A stretch of 64,000 nucleotides of DNA from Alopecurus myosuroides (GCA_028641055.1 CM054061.1:54292081-54356080), one strand, 5' to 3'. Shown: positions 36,272 to 48,349, counted from the stretch's first letter. The notes: generated by a model not told the origin, from the sequence alone. Translations and numbers: made by a program.

Positions 36272-37640
36272 TCACTTACACCAATGCATTTTGCGTTTTT
36301 TATCATCCCCTCCCCACCAAAAACAGGCAATAATGTTTGTAATCTTCTTCACCAACTTCTTAGACAGTTTAAAACAACTCATCGAGTAAGTTGGTATTTC
36401 CTGACAGATAGCTTTGATCAACACTTCCCTTCCTGCACTATTAAGGTGTTGCGGGACCCAACCATTAACAAGTTTTTTAATTTTGGAGAGAATACCTTCA
36501 AACACTTCATGAGAAGAGCGTCCCACTGCCGTTGGCAATCCCAGATATTTTTCAACCAATGCCTCATTAGTAATGTCCAACGTGGTGTGAACCTCTTGCT
36601 TCATAGTACTAGAGCAATTTGCACTAAAAAAAATATATCAGACTTTGATTTGTTGACTAATTGTCCTGAACCCATATGATACCTTTGAAGAACATCATTA
36701 ATTCTTTGAGCTCCTGCCAAGCTAGCTTGGGTAAAGATGATACATTCATCTGCAAATAGAAGGTGAGAGATCCATGGTGCATGAATTCCCACTCTCACAC
36801 CACGGGCTAAATGACCTGTTCCAATACACTTAAGCAAACTGGTTAGTCCTTCAGAACAAAGGAGAAATAAGTACGGGCTGATCGGATCACCCTGTCTAAT
36901 ACCCCTTGATGGTCTGAAAATATCCGATAAAACTCTATTCAGTCGCACCGAGAACAAGGCTAATTCAACACAAGCCATAACCCGATCAATCCACATATTA
37001 GCAAAACCCATCTTCTCCATAATCTTCCTCAATAGATCCACTCAACACGATCATAAGCTTTGGCCATATCAAGTTTAATAGCACAATCACCAGATTTTCC
37101 CTTCTTCCTTTTTAAATAATGAATACACTCATACACAGTAATCACATTATCAGTAATCAATCTCCGAGGAACAAAAGCACTTTGTTCTTCTGAAATAACT
37201 TCCTCCAAAATCGGTCTCAGTCTCATCGATAAAACTTTAGAAGCAATTTTATAAAGAACGTTGCAAAGAAAAATAGGGCGAAATTGAGATAAACTCTTTG
37301 CATATTTTACCATTCGGATAAGAACTAGGGTGGTCTTATTAACCTCAGCTGGCATATGGCCCGAGATGAAAAATTCCCTCACCGCATCAGTGATTGGTGT
37401 TTTCAAAATATTCCAATGTTTGATATAAAAACCTGCAGTGAATCCGTCGGGCCCTGGAGATTTATTAGGGTGCATCATAAACAGTGCTTGCTCCACTTCC
37501 ATATCAGACAACTGCTTGCATAGCTTCTCATTCATAGAATCATCGATTTTTGCCTCCACCACTTCGGTAATCAAATGAGGGTTGACTCCTCCATCCGAAG
37601 AAAACAGTCCTCTGTAAAAACACGAAGCTGCAGTTTCCAG
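36272..37640 (-). pseudogene. LINE-A reverse transcriptase
   Basis: Motifs in order on the minus strand: NKSPGPDGFTAGFY, FRPIFLCNVLYKIASKVLS, EQSAFVPRRLITDN, IKLDMAKAYDRVEW (first catalytic Asp present), RGIRQGDPISPYLFLL, LLFADECIIFTQ, then KYLGLPTAVGRSSHEVF. The catalytic pair normally read as FADD is FADE here. Frameshifts lie near 37030 and 36603, and a stop in the linker near 37652. The enzyme is inactive. Confidence 0.9.
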
Positions 37641-37755
37641 ATCCTTTTATTTAGTCACAACCGAACCATCATCGAGTTTAAGAGATTTTATTTTGTTTGA
37701 TCTCGCTGTTTCTTTTGCTTTTGCGTGGAAGAAGGAGGTATTTCGGCCCCCCTCC

Positions 37756-38701
37756 CTAAGCCACTGAACTCTCGATCGCTGCCATAATCTCCTCTCGAGA
37801 TAATAATTCGGATATTCTATTCATCAACAACTTCTCAGCCTTCGACGGCCCTCCTCTTAAATTTGCAGCCCGTAAATTCTCAAGTATTCCCCGCATGCTT
37901 TTTAGTTGTCTCTGAACATCACCGAATTCAGACTTGTTCCACTCTTGAAGTCTTGTCCGTACCCCAGCCAGTGAGTCAGCCACATCTGTTAGACCACAAG
38001 CAGAGAAATTCCACGCAGATTCAACCGCATTAGTATAAGACTCGTGCCTTACCCATGCATTTTCAAACCTGAACGGTTTGGTAAGCTGAGTCGTCATGTC
38101 CCTGTTAGCATCCTCAATTGAAATAAGCAAGGCACAATGATCAGATTGGGTAGTCTGAATATGAGACACCGATGTGTTACCAAAGATGTCTAGGAACCGG
38201 TCGTCTCCCAAGCCCCGATCAAGTCTTGCTTTAATATTCTTTGCTCCCATCTGACGATTGTCCCAAGTGTACGGCAGACCCGAATAACCCAAATCAATAA
38301 AGCGACAAATATCTACTGCATCTATAAAGCCCTCGATCATCCATTCCTCACGTAAATTCCCTCCAATCTGTTCATTATTGTGTAACACTTCATTAAAGTC
38401 TCCGGCGCATATCCACGGAATATCAAGTTCGGTTCTCAGATATTCCATCAATTCCCAGCTTCTTTTTCTCCTCGCTCTCGTAGGTTCCCCATAGAAACCC
38501 GTGAATCTCCACCCCATGCTCCCCAAGCTATCATTCTGAACCACAACATCAATATGAGTTTTACTGAACGATTTCAAACTCACTTTAGAATCATTGTTCC
38601 AGAAGAGAGCTATACCTCCACTTTTAACCGCAAAAGAATTCTGAAAACCAAAACGAAACCTGAGATTTTTTGCTCTCGTTTCAGACAATTTAGTTTCCGA
38701 G
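37756..38701 (-). pseudogene. LINE-A endonuclease (most of the domain)
   Basis: An AP-endonuclease-like domain. The N-terminus (MNIIGLNCRGCGRLETVQE, ...IFLSETK) is encoded at 42918-43018 on the far side of LINE-B. The rest here shows GGIALFWN, FTGFYGEP, ICAGDFNEV, YTWDNRQ and TQSDHCALL. The residues of the active-site motifs (SETK, GDFN, SDH) are all present, so this part was functional until LINE-B inserted. A one-base insertion near 37785 shifts the frame before QWLREGG. Confidence 0.9.
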
Positions 38702-39055
38702 GCTTCTGCTCCTCTGCTGCTGGAGTTTAATCCAGTTACTCCTGTGCCTGCTGCTTCCAAGAAGAGGGCAAGGAAGGCTGCTACTCCTTTAGTCATTGAG
38801 GAGCGTCGTGTGACGAGGAGTTTAGCTAAAAATGCTGGTTTCAGGGTTCTTCCTGGATCGGACAAGCCTGAACCAAGGAAGAAAGCTAAATCTTCACGTC
38901 CTCAGGCTTCTTCTGATGGGGTGCCTCCGATCATGCATGTTGCTGTGCTGAGGAGGGCGGGAAAACTGCTCCAGATTGAAGATTCTGAATTAACTGTGGA
39001 GAAGTTTGAAGCTGCTCCAAAGAAGCCCACCAGCCCATCTAGTTCTAATGATTAG
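38702..39055 (+). pseudogene. LINE-B ORF1, C-terminal part
   Basis: Open frame ending at the TAG at 39053-39055. It is lysine- and arginine-rich (SKKRARKAATPL, RRVTRSLAKNAG, PRKKAKSSRPQ), as in the basic tails of plant LINE ORF1 RNA-binding proteins. The upstream part, including any zinc knuckle, was lost by 5' truncation. Confidence 0.65.
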
Positions 39056-39210
39056 TGGGCCTTCGTCTTCTATTGGGCCTTGTTGGCTTGTGGGATGTAT
39101 TTTGGACCTTGCTATTTCATTTTTCTTTCTATCTTGGTTTATCTGTATTGATATATGGACAAGGTTGTTACTGTGTGGTTATCTTTTGTTGGTCATTTAT
39201 GTTGGCCAAC

Positions 39211-40053
39211 ATGGTTTTTTACTATTATCAGTCTTCAATTGATAGTACGAACACATTGAATTTGGATTGGATTGTCTTTGATTGGAATGTGAGAGGCTTA
39301 AATGATAAATCTAAAAGAGAGGTTGTTTATAATAAAATTGAGGAGATCCATGCTTCTATTATTTGCCTCCAGGAAACTAAATGCCAGGATTTTGATCATT
39401 CTTTTATTAGGTCATTCTGTCCTAAAAGGTTTGATCAATTTGTTTTTTCTCCTTCTGTTGGAGCTTCTGGGGGCTTAATTGTGCTATGGAATGGTTCTAT
39501 TTTCAATGGAGAATTATTGGAAGTGCATCGTTCGGCCATTCACTTAAAATTCACTTCAGTTCATAACTCTATTTCCTGGTATCTAGTGAATGTTTATGGT
39601 CCTTGCAAAGGTGTGGAAAGAGATGAATTTGTCAACTGGCTATATAATCTTTCCATTCCATTACATAAGAACTGGTTGATTCTTGGAGATTTCAATTTTA
39701 TTAGATCACTGGATAATAGAAATAAACCAGGGGCTGACCTTAATGATATCTTTACTTTTAATGATGTCATTAGTCGTCTGGGTTTATTGGAATTTCCTGT
39801 TAAAGGTAGAAATTATACGTGGTCTAATATGCAAAAGGATCCTCTTCTTGTCCAGCTGGATTGGTTCTTTACATCCTGCCAATGGATTCTGGACTTTCCC
39901 AATACCTTGGTTTTGCCCATGTCCAAAATCACCTCTGATCATTTGGCCTGCACTATCAAAATTGGAACAAACATTCCAAAGGCAAAGATTTTTAGATTTG
40001 AGAATCACTGGATTAATCAGCCTGGGTTTTTGGAACTGGTGACCAAAATTTAA
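39211..40053 (+). pseudogene. LINE-B endonuclease
   Basis: From an ATG at 39211 the frame shows DWNVRGLNDKSKREVV, ICLQETKCQDFD, GGLIVLWNG, LVNVYGPC, WLILGDFNFIRS, YTWSNMQKDP and ITSDHLACTI. This is the complete order of an AP-endonuclease-like LINE domain with its catalytic motifs. It is closed by a TAA after LVTKI. The family cuts the target DNA to prime reverse transcription. Confidence 0.9.
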
Positions 40054-40065
40054 AACACACCTGTC

Positions 40066-42780
40066 ATGGCCAAATCGATTACCTCTAGAATCACAGCTAA
40101 ATTGAAAAATCTTAGATATGCACTTAAGGATTGGGGAAGGAATCTCTCTCAATTGAAATTACTTATTGAGATGAGTAGTAAAGTGATTCTATTTTTTGAT
40201 CAAATTGAAGATGAGAGATCTCTGAGTATTCGAGAGTTTAATTTCAGACTCATTGTTAAGGTACATTTAAAGAAATTGTTATGTTTGCAGTCTGATTATT
40301 GGAAACAAAGTTGTACAATTCGATGGGCTAAACTCTCTGGTGAAAACACTAAATACTTCCATGCCAGAGCCACTGAGAGGTTTCGTCAAAATGCAATTCC
40401 CTCCATCACGGATGCTTCAGGAAATTTACTGGTGGATCACCAGGAGAAAGCTGCTGCTTTTTGGTCTTGCTTCAAAAACAGAATGGGTGTCTCTTGCCCA
40501 CCTACTGTTAATATTGATTTATCTCAGTTCCTTCCTGTGGTTGATGGCTTAGAGGATCTTGCTAAACCTTTTTATGTTGAGGAAATTGAGGGTGTGGTAA
40601 AACATCTCAAACCAGATCGTGCTCCTGGACCTGATGGTTTCACTGGTCTTTTCATTTAGCATTGTTGGAGTATCTTAAAAGAGGACTTTATCAAGCTTTG
40701 CAATGAATTTCATAGCGCTCGGATCTCTTTGGAAAGTATTAATGGTTCTTTCATTACTCTCATTCCAAAGACACACACTCCTGAGACTGTGAATGACTTT
40801 AGACCTATTTCTCTTACCAACACTTGTCTGAAATTCATCACTAAGATCCTGGCTAATAGATTCCAAGATAAATTTTTTGGATGCATACATGATAATCAAT
40901 ATGTTTCATTAAATCCAGAACTATTCAAGATTGCCTGGCATGGTGTTTTGAATACATTTTTCAATGTAAATAGTCTAAGCAGAAAGTGGTGGGTTTCAAG
41001 ATAGATTTCGAGAAAGCTTTTTATACCATTGAGCACAGTGCCATACTTCAAATTTTGAGTTCTAAAGGGTTTCCTCCTTTAGTCATTAGATGGGTAAAAT
41101 AAATTATATCTTCAGGGTCATCTTCGGTTCTTCTAAATGGAGTTCCTGGTAAACCTTTTGTGTGCAAAAGAGGGGTCAGGCAGGGTGACCCTTTGTCACC
41201 TATCCTTTATGTTCTGGGTGGAGATTTGCTGCAAAGTATTGTTAATCTGGCTCTTAGGGAAGGAAGTCTTCGTTTACCAGTCCCTATTGGAGGAGATTAT
41301 CCTATCGTCCAGTATGCTGATGATACCTTAGTGATCTTACCCGCTGATCTAGATCAATTATTGGTATTTAAAAATCTGTTGAACCTCTATGCTCAGATCA
41401 CGTGCTTAAAGGTGAATTTCAACAAGTCATCAATGATACCGATAAATTTTTCTTAACCAGAAACTTTTGATTTGGCTACTGTTTTAGACTGTAAAGTGGC
41501 TTCTATGCCTTTTACATATCTAGGCTTGCCTATGAGTACCACTAAACCTTCTATTAAGGATTTTGCTCCACTCATTGACAGAGTTGAGAGGAGACTTTCT
41601 GCTACAGTCTCTTTTCTCTCATATGGGGACAGCTTGGTGCTTGTGAACTCAGTTTTGTCCTCTCTGCCCACATATTATATGTGCACATTAGTGATACCTA
41701 AGGGTGTCATTGATATTATTGATAAATCAAGGAGGAGATGTTTATGGAGGAAAGACAAAAAAAATAAAAGAGTAAATTATTTGGCTGCTTGGGATATGGT
41801 GTGTAAGCCAAAAGGTAAAGGTGGCCTAGGGATCATTAATCTACAGATACAGAACATGGCTTTATTGCTCAAATTTCTAGCCAAATTCTATAATTCTGTG
41901 GATATTCCTTGGGTCCATCTGGTCAAAAATGCATACTACTTTCAGTCGGTTCCTCATGCAGTGAACTCTTGTGGATCATTCTGGTGGAAAGGTATTCTCT
42001 GTTCATTTTTGGAAGGATTCTTGGATGGGACAAGCTTTGTCATTGAGATTTTCAAGATTATTCTCTTTTGCTAAGGATCAACTGGCCTCAGTGAGAGATT
42101 TGAAACTGTTGACTGACCTTTCGGAAGCTTTTCATTTGCCTCTTTCAAATGAAGCTTTCCTTGAATTTGCTGAACTGCAAGACATCTTGGGAAATGTTCA
42201 GGTGAATAATAATGAGGATGTTTGGTCTTGTAATTTTAATAAAGGGATCTATACATCCAGTAAATTCTATCAGTTCCAGTTTGCTCAGTTGCCTGATGAT
42301 ATGCATGCCAAGTGGATCTGAAAATCCAAATGCATGTCAAAGCACAATTTTTTTGCATGGCTGATCCTAAAAGACAGAATTAATACCAAGGACATGATTA
42401 AGAGAAGGAACTGGAAGATTGAGGGGACTGATTATTGTGTCCTGTGCAGTAACCTTTGTCATGAGGACTGAATTCATTTGTTCTTCCAGTGTGTTTTCAG
42501 CTCAAGGATTTGGAATTACTTACAAATTAATTGGAGTGATAACACAGCCCTGCTTAATCTTCCATTACTAGAAAAGGTTTCAAAGGTCCTTGTTTCAATG
42601 AAATAGTGATCATTTCCTGTTGGATCATTTGGAAACAGAGGAATGGAGTTATTTTAAAGTTTGAAAGACACTCCTTCAGGGGTTGGAAAGTTGGCTTCAT
42701 TTTAGATCTCCTTATGCGTAAGCATAGGTTGAGTGCTTCTTTGGCTGCGGATTTATCATCATGGATTAAAACACTACCTT
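40066..42780 (+). pseudogene. LINE-B reverse transcriptase and C-terminal region
   Basis: Continues after the TAA: RWAKLSGENTKYFHARA, APGPDGFTGLFI-stop (near 40657), FRPISLTNTCLKFITKILA, then after a frame change KIDFEKAFYTIEHSA, GVRQGDPLSPILYVL, VQYADDTLVILPADL, LGLPMSTTKPS, LPTYYMCTLVIPKG and a zinc-binding end near 42330-42500. The YADD catalytic pair is intact; the second Asp of the KAFD motif is Tyr. At least six stops or frameshifts. Confidence 0.9.
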
Positions 42781-43018
42781 AGGTTGTGGTAGACTTCCTT
42801 AGTCTATCGTTCTCTGTACATTTGTAAATATCTGTAAACTCTTTTGTTGGCAATAAAGGGTTGTGGGGGACTCCCCTGCAGTAGAAAATGTTTCAAAAAA
42901 AAATTTTAGTTTCCGAGAGAAAAATTAAACCGGGGCGATGCAGCTTAATCAAACTGCCAATTTCTTGAACTGTCTCGAGCCGCCCACAGCCCCGACAGTT
43001 CAAACCGATAATATTCAT

Positions 43019-43744
43019 TGTGCCCTTACTATAGACATCAAAATAATAATATATTATATGTGGAAAAAATATGTTATGAATAAAACATAGGATCCGAAAG
43101 CACTACCCATATCAAATAATTTATACATGTTATCTATAAAATTTCTTCTCGATGCAAAGTCACATATAATAGGGTCGATGTCAATGTCGTCCAAAAATTT
43201 CTTCTTGATGCATAATGTCGTCATACCACTTTACCTCTGTTGAGTCATTGTTGACCTCAAATAATTTTTCAATAATTTTAACTTAGAAAAGCTTCATTCA
43301 GCAAATGTAACAGTCATATGTACCGTAAATAAGAGGCGATAAGCTTTGTAGACAGTATTAGGATAGCAATCAAGCTCTCTGACATGACTGAAATAAATAA
43401 TTTCTATGTATATGGCTCAATTTGGTAATGTGCATGTTGAGGACGAGAAAGAAAATAGCCAAATCGGCGTGGCGTGTTGTCGCAATTGGGGCCCAGAAGT
43501 TGAAATCAGCGAGACAACTAACTAGCATTTACGTCATGCAACCTAGATCGGATAAGTGCATATAAACAGGGGCGAGCATAAAATACGTAATTACGTTACC
43601 GGACGGATCCGTATTCTGAATCTCTGAATCATCATTAATTAATTTTACCTCACATCAACCAGGGAGGGCGCTGCTGATTGCTTGGGCGGCGGCAGATTGG
43701 TATCGGCGATGGACATGGTGCTATGGCCGATTTGATCAGTTGAT
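43019..43744. repeat. Right copy of the 0.72-kb direct repeat flanking LINE-A
   Basis: Counterpart of 33867-34589. It starts directly after the first base of LINE-A (43018) and ends at CAGTTGAT, after which the hAT sequence continues uniquely to its right terminus. Small indels include an 8-9 bp difference near 43676. Confidence 0.9.
43135..43390 (-). pseudogene. hAT transposase C-terminal fragment, copy 2
   Basis: Second copy of the dimerisation-domain remnant, with the same TGA after TFAE. Its codons differ slightly from copy 1, for example SFSKL in place of NFSKL, so it is nearer the family consensus at that place. Non-functional. Confidence 0.82.
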
Positions 43745-43953
43745 CCTTTTCTTTTGCTTAAGAGGAAACACGTGTCAGTTATAGCCTCCCTGGCAAAGCA
43801 TCACTTTGCCCATTATAGCCCAAAGGCTTTTTATTTATTTTTTGCTTGGCTAATACGTAGGCATATAGCATACCTAGGTGGGGCCCCCAAGATTTTGGAG
43901 GCCCGGGCCGGCCGCACACCCTGCCCACCCCTAGGGCTGGCCCTGCTCATAAC

Positions 43954-46900
43954 ATGAAATTTATAAACATCAGCAAGATTGTAATGATCATAATAAAGCA
44001 AGGTAGAGTGGTATCTCACTTGCCCTTAATTGTGGAGCAAAACATAAATGCCAGGACACCTCTGAAGTTCAAGAGAAGACTAGAAGTAAAAAATATCAAA
44101 GATACAAGCATCAAAGTTATACCACAATTAACCATGTCCCGGGACGAACACATTACACTAAGAATGACAATTATGCTCTCGAGAAAGTGCTCAAACAATA
44201 TGGTTGAGACTCTTTCTATAAGTACAAGATTGCCCTTCGTAGAGGGAAGCAGGAATTAACTCATGTGATAGAGCTTTTATCTTATTAAATAGAGGTATTA
44301 AAAGTTTGACACTCGTCCCATCCATCTTACACAAACCATGGCTAACTGAATCATCTGGTGCCTGCAAATCAATCACATACCTTGGAGGAGTGTCTATATT
44401 TTAAGAGATGTGTATGCTAGTGTTAACGAATGGTAAACAGAAAATACAATACGTCACGAGCCAACTAGATTTCATAAGAGCGGCTCCCATATGAAGGACA
44501 CATCTGGGTAGAAAGTCATCCCTCTTTCTCTTTTGTTTACACAATTATGCTTTGACTGATAAATCAGGGGCAAAAATAGTGAAGAGAATTTGTTTGCATT
44601 AATTTGGCGCTGGCACCCCGCTGCGAGCTCTTCTATCAATTGGATAAGCGTATTAAGCCACTAGTGCAGGGTTTGAAATCCAATCAACAAGTGAGATAAA
44701 GATTCTCCATTTACGCATTCATGAGCAAAAACATGAACGTAAAACATGAGTAATTTTGAAAGTTTTAAATGTAGCACATGAGAAATTTACTTGGAGTGGC
44801 AGTTAAATACCACATGTAGGTAGGTATGGTGGACACAATGAGAAAACTTTGGTTTTAGGGAGTTGGATGCATGAGTAGAGCTCATACTCAGTACAGGTGG
44901 AGGCTGGAAAAAGACTGAGAGCGGCAATCAAGAGAGCATCAACGGGCATAATCATGCTTGCGACATGATAAAATTAACCGAGGCATAAAAATGATACAAG
45001 AACTCTGAGGCAAAATAAATCATCAAGGCTTAATTGACTTTTTGTTTTCATTCATAGCATGTGTGAGCATGTGCCAAGTCGATTCAAATGAAACAAACAG
45101 AGGATGATACCAAATGCCATACCCTACTATGAATAGGACAATGCATGTTAAGATCAAAATGACATAATATACACTATTAGCAAGTTGAAACTAACCATAA
45201 GAAAACATAAACTACTAAAAAATATCATTTGCACATCATTTTTAAGTTTACTAAACTTTGAACCACCTTTCTAAACAGGAGATAAAAAAATATGACGATC
45301 AATTTATTAATATAACTGGTGTTTGATGCTAAGACAAATAAATAGTAAGATACACACGCTCCAAGTTTATTCAAGTTTCTATGTTGCTCGAAAAACAAAG
45401 TTTAAAGGTTTGCAAACCGAGGGGTTGTTGATGAAGAGGGACGCGGAGACATCCCCAAGCTTATGACTTCGTCCATTCTTCAACATTTCTCTGTTCGGTG
45501 TTCCTTCATTCTCTGTGAAAAAACTTCAACACAGAAATTTTCCCCTTCTTTTCTGCGGTTAGACATGCAATAGATAATATTTTCAAAGTGCTTCTATTAA
45601 AACAAATTAAATTTTGTTTTAGAGTTACAGAAAGTTTGCTTAAGTGGCCAACTTCTAAATAAAAGGTAAGACCCGAAAGGACTCAAATTAAAACGTAAAA
45701 GAGGTCACTCTTGCAACAAAAGTCAGAATCTATTCAGAAAAACAACAGCTGGAAAACGTAATTTTTAGGTGCACTTTAAAATGTTAGAAAGTTTTGTGCA
45801 TGCATAGGATTAGGTGATACATAATCTCTAAAAATTTCGTGACTTTTCGAGTTTCGAGTAAAATATGAAAAATCGCGCATTGGGCAGTAGATGGTGAAAA
45901 CTGAAAAGCCATTTTTTTACATATGTATCAACTAAGCCAAATGGGTAAAACTTGGTACTTTATTTTTGATAAACTAAGAGAACAGAGGCTAACAATATCT
46001 AAACATTCTAGATACATCAAGGGAAACAAAAAAAACTGAAAGCAAAAATATATGACGCTCCAAGAATAACACATAATATTTGAAGCAATAAAAATATAGT
46101 GTCTTGAAAGAGGACCTGATATTTTTGTTGATGAAGAAGGGGATGCCATGGGAATCCCCAAGATTTGATGCTTGTACTTCTTGGATATATCTTAGGGTGA
46201 CATGGGCATACCCAATCTTGAGCTTTTTTCCATTCTTCATCTTCTCGTATCATTCTTCTCTCCCTACACTTGAAAACTCACTCCATACAAAACTTCACAC
46301 AATCTTCATTAGCAACGTTAGTATAACAAAAATAGTAAATCCACTTTGGTTCAGATTAAACACAAGTCTAACACCCATTATAACATTAGCTACTATCACA
46401 AATTCTTTTAAAGCTCTTCCCCTCAAAAGAACGCCAAAAGAAAAAGATTAAGAGGCAAATACAAATATTGGCAGGAATCTGTCAAAACAAAACAGCAGAT
46501 AAAGATCATTTTTTTTCTAAAATATTATGTTCATAAAATCAAAAAATGAAAAAGTAATGAAAGTTGTATAGAAACCTTGGGCATAAGCACAAAAATTTTC
46601 AGCTCAGTTCGATGTTTTGGCTGTGAGGAATAATTTTTTTGGTGGCAGCACAGAATCTGTTTTAGGCCAACAACTTCCCCAAATCTTACTTCCTCCCTAT
46701 TAGAGTCTATTCTTGGAACGAAAACAAAATAAAAAGGATAAGAAGAGGTTTCTACAGAGGTAAAAACTTCCAAGACTCAAAGAAAACAAAATAAACTGAA
46801 ACAAAACAACACGAAAACGGAATAAAACATGGGTTATCTCCCAAGAAGTACTTTTCTTTAACGTCTTTTAGCTAGGCATGGAAAAATGAGGGATGCCTTA

Positions 46901-47928
46901 GGCATCCCCAGCTTTTATGATTGAATATTCTTGAATATCTAATTGAGGTGCACTTGGGATTTCCCAAGATTGAGATTTTTCTCTTCTCATTTATCTCGTA
47001 TCACCATCTCTATTGGATATTAAATACTACATTCACATAAAACTTGACAAAAACTCATTAGTATGGTTAGTACGCCTTAAATAAAATCCACTCATGTTCA
47101 AGTTTTGACAAGTTTAAATTAATATTACCTACTGTATACTAACCAATTTATAACATTTATCGATCAAATAAAGATTATAAACATTGAGTATAAGCACAAT
47201 ACAAAATAAGCATGACAATCTGCCAAAACTTAACAGTCTGTAAAGATGACAGTTAACGAGATATCTACGTAGCTCAAATGAATAAACTCAAAACTAATGA
47301 AAGAAACATAATGATCTCAAGTTTATGCACAGGAAATCTGTCTTAACAGAATCAGTCAGTAAGGATCGAATTATTAGACCTATCTACGTACCTAAAATCA
47401 TAAAAATTACTTCTAATGAAAGAAAGATAATAATCATTACTTTTCACTCAAGAAATTTCAGATCAATATCACTTTCTAGTGATTTTTAAATTTTTCTACG
47501 GTGGATCCCAGAAATCTGTTTCTACACAGCAAAGTGGCAAACTTGCTTCATAAACAAAATAGAAATTATCTATACATTTTATTTTTATGGTACAAAGGAA
47601 TATGTACAATATATACACAATATATACAAATTTTTAACTGAAAAGCTTCCATGGAAAAAAATTGTTTTGGTTTCATAGGCATGAACACGTCTTCAAGGTC
47701 GACCCCCGCTTAACCATTACTCATCTTTCCAATCACTTTCCTTTTTCAAAACATTTTTGGATACCAAGTACAACTAATTTATTTTATAATTTGTGTTCCC
47801 TATCCATAAATAAAGATAGCAAACAACTTAAAACTGAAAAATAAAACTACGTATAACTTAAAGCAAAATTACTTAGAGACAAAGCAAACAAGTGCACACA
47901 AGAACATTCACCCCACGCTATTGCTCCC
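43954..47928 (-). other. LARD-G internal region, non-coding
   Basis: About 4 kb without gag or pol motifs in any frame. It has three diverged modules starting near 45432, 46131 and 46885, each with a CATCCCC/AATCCCC-type motif (the complement of the polypurine core) followed by similar text such as TTCTCGTATCATTCTTC versus ATCTCGTATCACCATCT. Module spacing is about 700-750 bp. The right edge is TTGCTCCC, where E2 inserted; in the original element it ran directly into the primer site. Confidence 0.7.
45449..45463 (-). other. Internal copy of the polypurine tract of LARD-G
   Basis: The minus strand reads TAAGCTTGGGGATGT, identical over 15 bp to the tract at the 3' LTR. It lies about 1.7 kb inside once the hAT insertion is subtracted. 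It could serve as a second plus-strand primer or be a relic of module duplication. Confidence 0.6.
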
Positions 47929-48349
47929 TGTAACAGCCCAATTTTTGGAAGACAGGAAAAACTTGTTTTCAATAACCCAAAAATCAGGGCCAACAAAAAC
48001 TTTTAATATGTTGGATAATGCTTGTGTTTATTTTCTATTTTCTTGTTGATTGTGTTTCTGTTTGAGTTTGTTAACAACTATCATTAAAACCAATGATCAT
48101 AAATTTCTTCAAACACAACCCTTGTGATCAAGTCGTGACAAGAAAGCTTATCATCTTCATCCATGACACTCTTTTAACAAAAACCTTTTTGAGAATGTTT
48201 TGATTTTAGAAGAAACCCAAAGGCCTAGTTTTGAGAAAACAAAAGATAATTTCCAAAACTATATGAACATTATTTTGGAGCTAATCATCTCCAACCTGTT
48301 TTCAACCACGATGTCTTTGCAAGTATTTCAAAAACTCCTCCTCACTTCC

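Larger units (their letters stand above)
38702..42904 (+). mobile_element. LINE-B: L1-type LINE without RNase H, nested in LINE-A
   Basis: Plus-strand LINE, opposite to its host. A 13-bp target duplication TTTAGTTTCCGAG occurs at 38689-38701 and 42905-42917. The 3' end follows a GTTGTGGGGGACTCCC-type untranslated end and an A tail ending at 42903. It is 5'-truncated within ORF1. ORF2 ends with a zinc-binding region and ...LSSWIKTLP-like text, with no RNase H domain, unlike LINE-A. Many stops are present. Confidence 0.95.
34589..43018 (-). mobile_element. LINE-A: L1-type LINE with RNase H domain, interrupted by LINE-B
   Basis: The minus-strand copy starts at 43018, at the ATG of ORF2 itself, and ends in 9 A (T run 34589-34597). 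ORF2 order is endonuclease, reverse transcriptase, zinc-binding domain, RNase H. There is no ORF1 and no 5' untranslated region. LINE-B (38702-42904) interrupts the endonuclease near its N-terminus. Frameshifts and stops inactivate it. It lies inside the hAT element between two copies of a 0.72-kb repeat. Confidence 0.93.
33821..43945 (-). mobile_element. hAT DNA transposon, defective, carrying LINE insertions
   Basis: The terminal inverted repeats are CAGGGCCGGTCCTGA at 33821-33835 and, reversed, CAGGGCCAGCCCTAG at 43945-43931. A perfect 8-bp target duplication CTCATAAC (33813-33820 and 43946-43953) is diagnostic of hAT. It sits in the internal region of LARD-G. Without the LINEs and the long duplication it is about 970 bp and keeps only the C-terminal dimerisation part of a transposase on the minus strand, so it is an internally deleted, immobile copy. 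Confidence 0.93.
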
